Of a stretch of 39,027 nucleotides of DNA, positions 37,940-39,027 are shown piece after piece. A program made the translations under genes and the position numbers. The DNA is taken from assembly GCA_030681615.1 (NCBI GenBank), contig JAUXSA010000177.1, positions 1 to 39,027 on the forward strand. The letters run 5' to 3'. The notes beneath the pieces are model-generated. The model worked only from the letters and a program-made list of their open reading frames with translations. It had not been told where the DNA came from and did not search any database. How positions within the stretch are numbered: the stretch's first letter is position 1; each line of letters begins with the position of its first letter. This stretch comes from Bacteroidota bacterium. GTDB taxonomy: Bacteria > Bacteroidota > Bacteroidia > B-17B0 > Aurantibacillaceae.

Positions 37940-38932
37940 GTTTGCCTTTTTCATTAATAATGTACTTTCATGAAAAATTCCCCTAATAGAAACAACATTT
38001 AAAGGAAGTTCAAGAAGCACGTGTAAAAAACTAAGTAAAAAAAGGCAGGTAAATCCAACTTTGTAATCATAAATATAAAGTGAAATAGATGTAATCCACA
38101 ATATGGCAATAACAACAAGGCGCCCTTTAGGAACTTTATGCCATTTAATAATATTTGTTTTTGAAAACCAGTTAAGATAATGATAGGTATATGCAAATGC
38201 TATAAAGCGCATAAGCAGGATACCGCTTTTTGAAAAATAAATGTTTTCCATCAAATTATCTTTGGCTATTTCGACATTAAAAAAATGTTTTAACGAATAA
38301 AAATTCATAGCTTCAAAACTATTATATGCCTTTAGGCTATAATCAGAAAATAGCGCATCACCTTGTTCCGGCAGCGCCAGAAATAATATAAAAGGGCTCA
38401 CCACCATTACTGCAAAAGAAATATAGCCACTTTTACTTTTTGTTTTTAACGCGCCATAAAGCACAAATACTGCTGTAAAAACAAAAACATGTATTAAGGT
38501 TGGCAGGAAAACAGAGAAAAATAAAAAGAAATTATCTGCAATTCGAAAACTTAGAAAGGCTAACAGTAAACCAACAATTCGTAAATAAACATTTTTAGTT
38601 AACGCAAAGAGTACACCAGCCACAACAGCCAAATAAATATAATGATTGATATCGTTACCATTTGCAGTACTTTTTATATTTAGTAAAGGTCCAATTACCG
38701 GCAGAGATATTAAAATGCCCAATACAAGGAAAAACCAAACGTCATATTTTCCTTTAGAATAATATTGCCTGTCGTGTAGCCAGCTAATTTCCGTTAAATA
38801 ATGCAGAGGGCCTAAAATAGCATAGGCAAATAAAAACAATTCAAAGGGCATAATAATAGCAACAACACAACTAATCAACATCAAAACGATATTGAAATAA
38901 TTTATCTTGTCTAATTCGGTTAGTTTGATCAT
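37937..38932 (-). CDS. multi-pass membrane protein with conserved-looking histidines, unknown function
   Basis: A 331-residue membrane protein with about nine hydrophobic helices and no recognised family. The start at 38932 (MIKLTELDKINYF) follows a poor extension running to 38998. Histidines sit in or near helices: GPLHYLTEISWLHDRQYY, TLIHVFVFTAVFV, YHYLNWFSKTNIIKWHKV and FLHVLLELPLN. Histidines distributed in this way can hold metal or haem, and the pattern recalls membrane diiron or Brp/Blh-type oxygenases, but I cannot assign it. It sits directly upstream of ccoI with a 68-base gap (to ATG 37868) and its stop codon overlaps the ccoI regulatory dyad. It may be read with the cbb3 unit or independently. 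Confidence 0.6.
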   Translation of the reverse strand: MIKLTELDKINYFNIVLMLISCVVAIIMPFELFLFAYAILGPLHYLTEISWLHDRQYYSKGKYDVWFFLVLGILISLPVIGPLLNIKSTANGNDINHYIYLAVVAGVLFALTKNVYLRIVGLLLAFLSFRIADNFFLFFSVFLPTLIHVFVFTAVFVLYGALKTKSKSGYISFAVMVVSPFILFLALPEQGDALFSDYSLKAYNSFEAMNFYSLKHFFNVEIAKDNLMENIYFSKSGILLMRFIAFAYTYHYLNWFSKTNIIKWHKVPKGRLVVIAILWITSISLYIYDYKVGFTCLFLLSFLHVLLELPLNVVSIRGIFHESTLLMKKAN

Positions 38933-39027
38933 TTTTTCAACTGCACACAAATTAACACTCAATACTTTTAGTTTCAAATGACCCAAGTCATAAAACAATT
39001 ACCCTATTATTTTATAAAGGCCGTAAA

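Overview
The window is AT-rich DNA that reads as a member of the Bacteroidota. Several features point there: recurrent promoter cores of the type TTTG-N19/20-TAnnTTTG/A, scarce Shine-Dalgarno sequences, a fused ccoN-ccoO cbb3 oxidase gene with a single-haem CcoP, a DUF2200 protein, STAS-like small proteins, and GxxExxY and small GIY-YIG genes. The order cannot be fixed from this sequence. No rRNA, CRISPR array, transposase, phage module or replication origin was seen.

Layout. 1-6.5 kb: mostly single genes on the plus strand, each with its own promoter: a DUF1826 protein, a Ca2+-type P-type ATPase, DUF2200, a secreted CAP/SCP protein, a divergent EF-P, a lipocalin and a small PEGA-like membrane protein. 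6.5-7.5 kb: two minus-strand genes (a lipoprotein and a STAS-like protein). 7.5-11.2 kb: a plus-strand run of a YaeR-type VOC protein, GNAT, ferritin-like protein, GNAT and an AI-2E family transporter. 11.2-17.3 kb: a secreted beta-propeller lactonase-like protein, a DsbA/FrnE-like oxidoreductase, two POT peptide transporters separated by a GxxExxY protein, and rplS with a clear terminator. 17.4-18.1 kb: a small GIY-YIG nuclease gene between an intact tRNA-Leu(GAG) and a partial, palindrome-interrupted copy of the same tRNA and its leader. 18.1-24.2 kb: a YdjM-like membrane hydrolase, then two tandem TPR/transmembrane/SpoIIE-type phosphatases. The second carries a palindromic repeat inserted in frame.

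24.2-39 kb is one respiratory block on the minus strand. Transcription runs from a membrane protein of unknown function (38.9 kb) through ccoI to a 12-gene array: ccoS, ccoNO, ccoQ, ccoP, ccoG, ccoH, a SafE-like membrane protein, a PLP-dependent decarboxylase, hemN, a 4-TM protein, a fatty acid desaturase and pdxH. Gaps within the array are 28 nt or less and some genes overlap. ccoI and ccoS are each preceded by a perfect TGAT-N4-ATCA dyad at nearly the same distance from a consensus -7 box, which suggests one FNR/CRP-type regulator driving both units under low oxygen. The products fit together as oxidase subunits (NO, Q, P), copper delivery and assembly (I, S, G, H, probably the SafE-like protein) and oxygen-independent haem synthesis (HemN). 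The decarboxylase, desaturase and PLP-forming oxidase are the unusual passengers.

The most original signals are the tRNA-Leu/GIY-YIG duplication with a covarying leader hairpin, the palindromic element inside a phosphatase coding sequence, and the extended cbb3 operon with its paired regulator sites.
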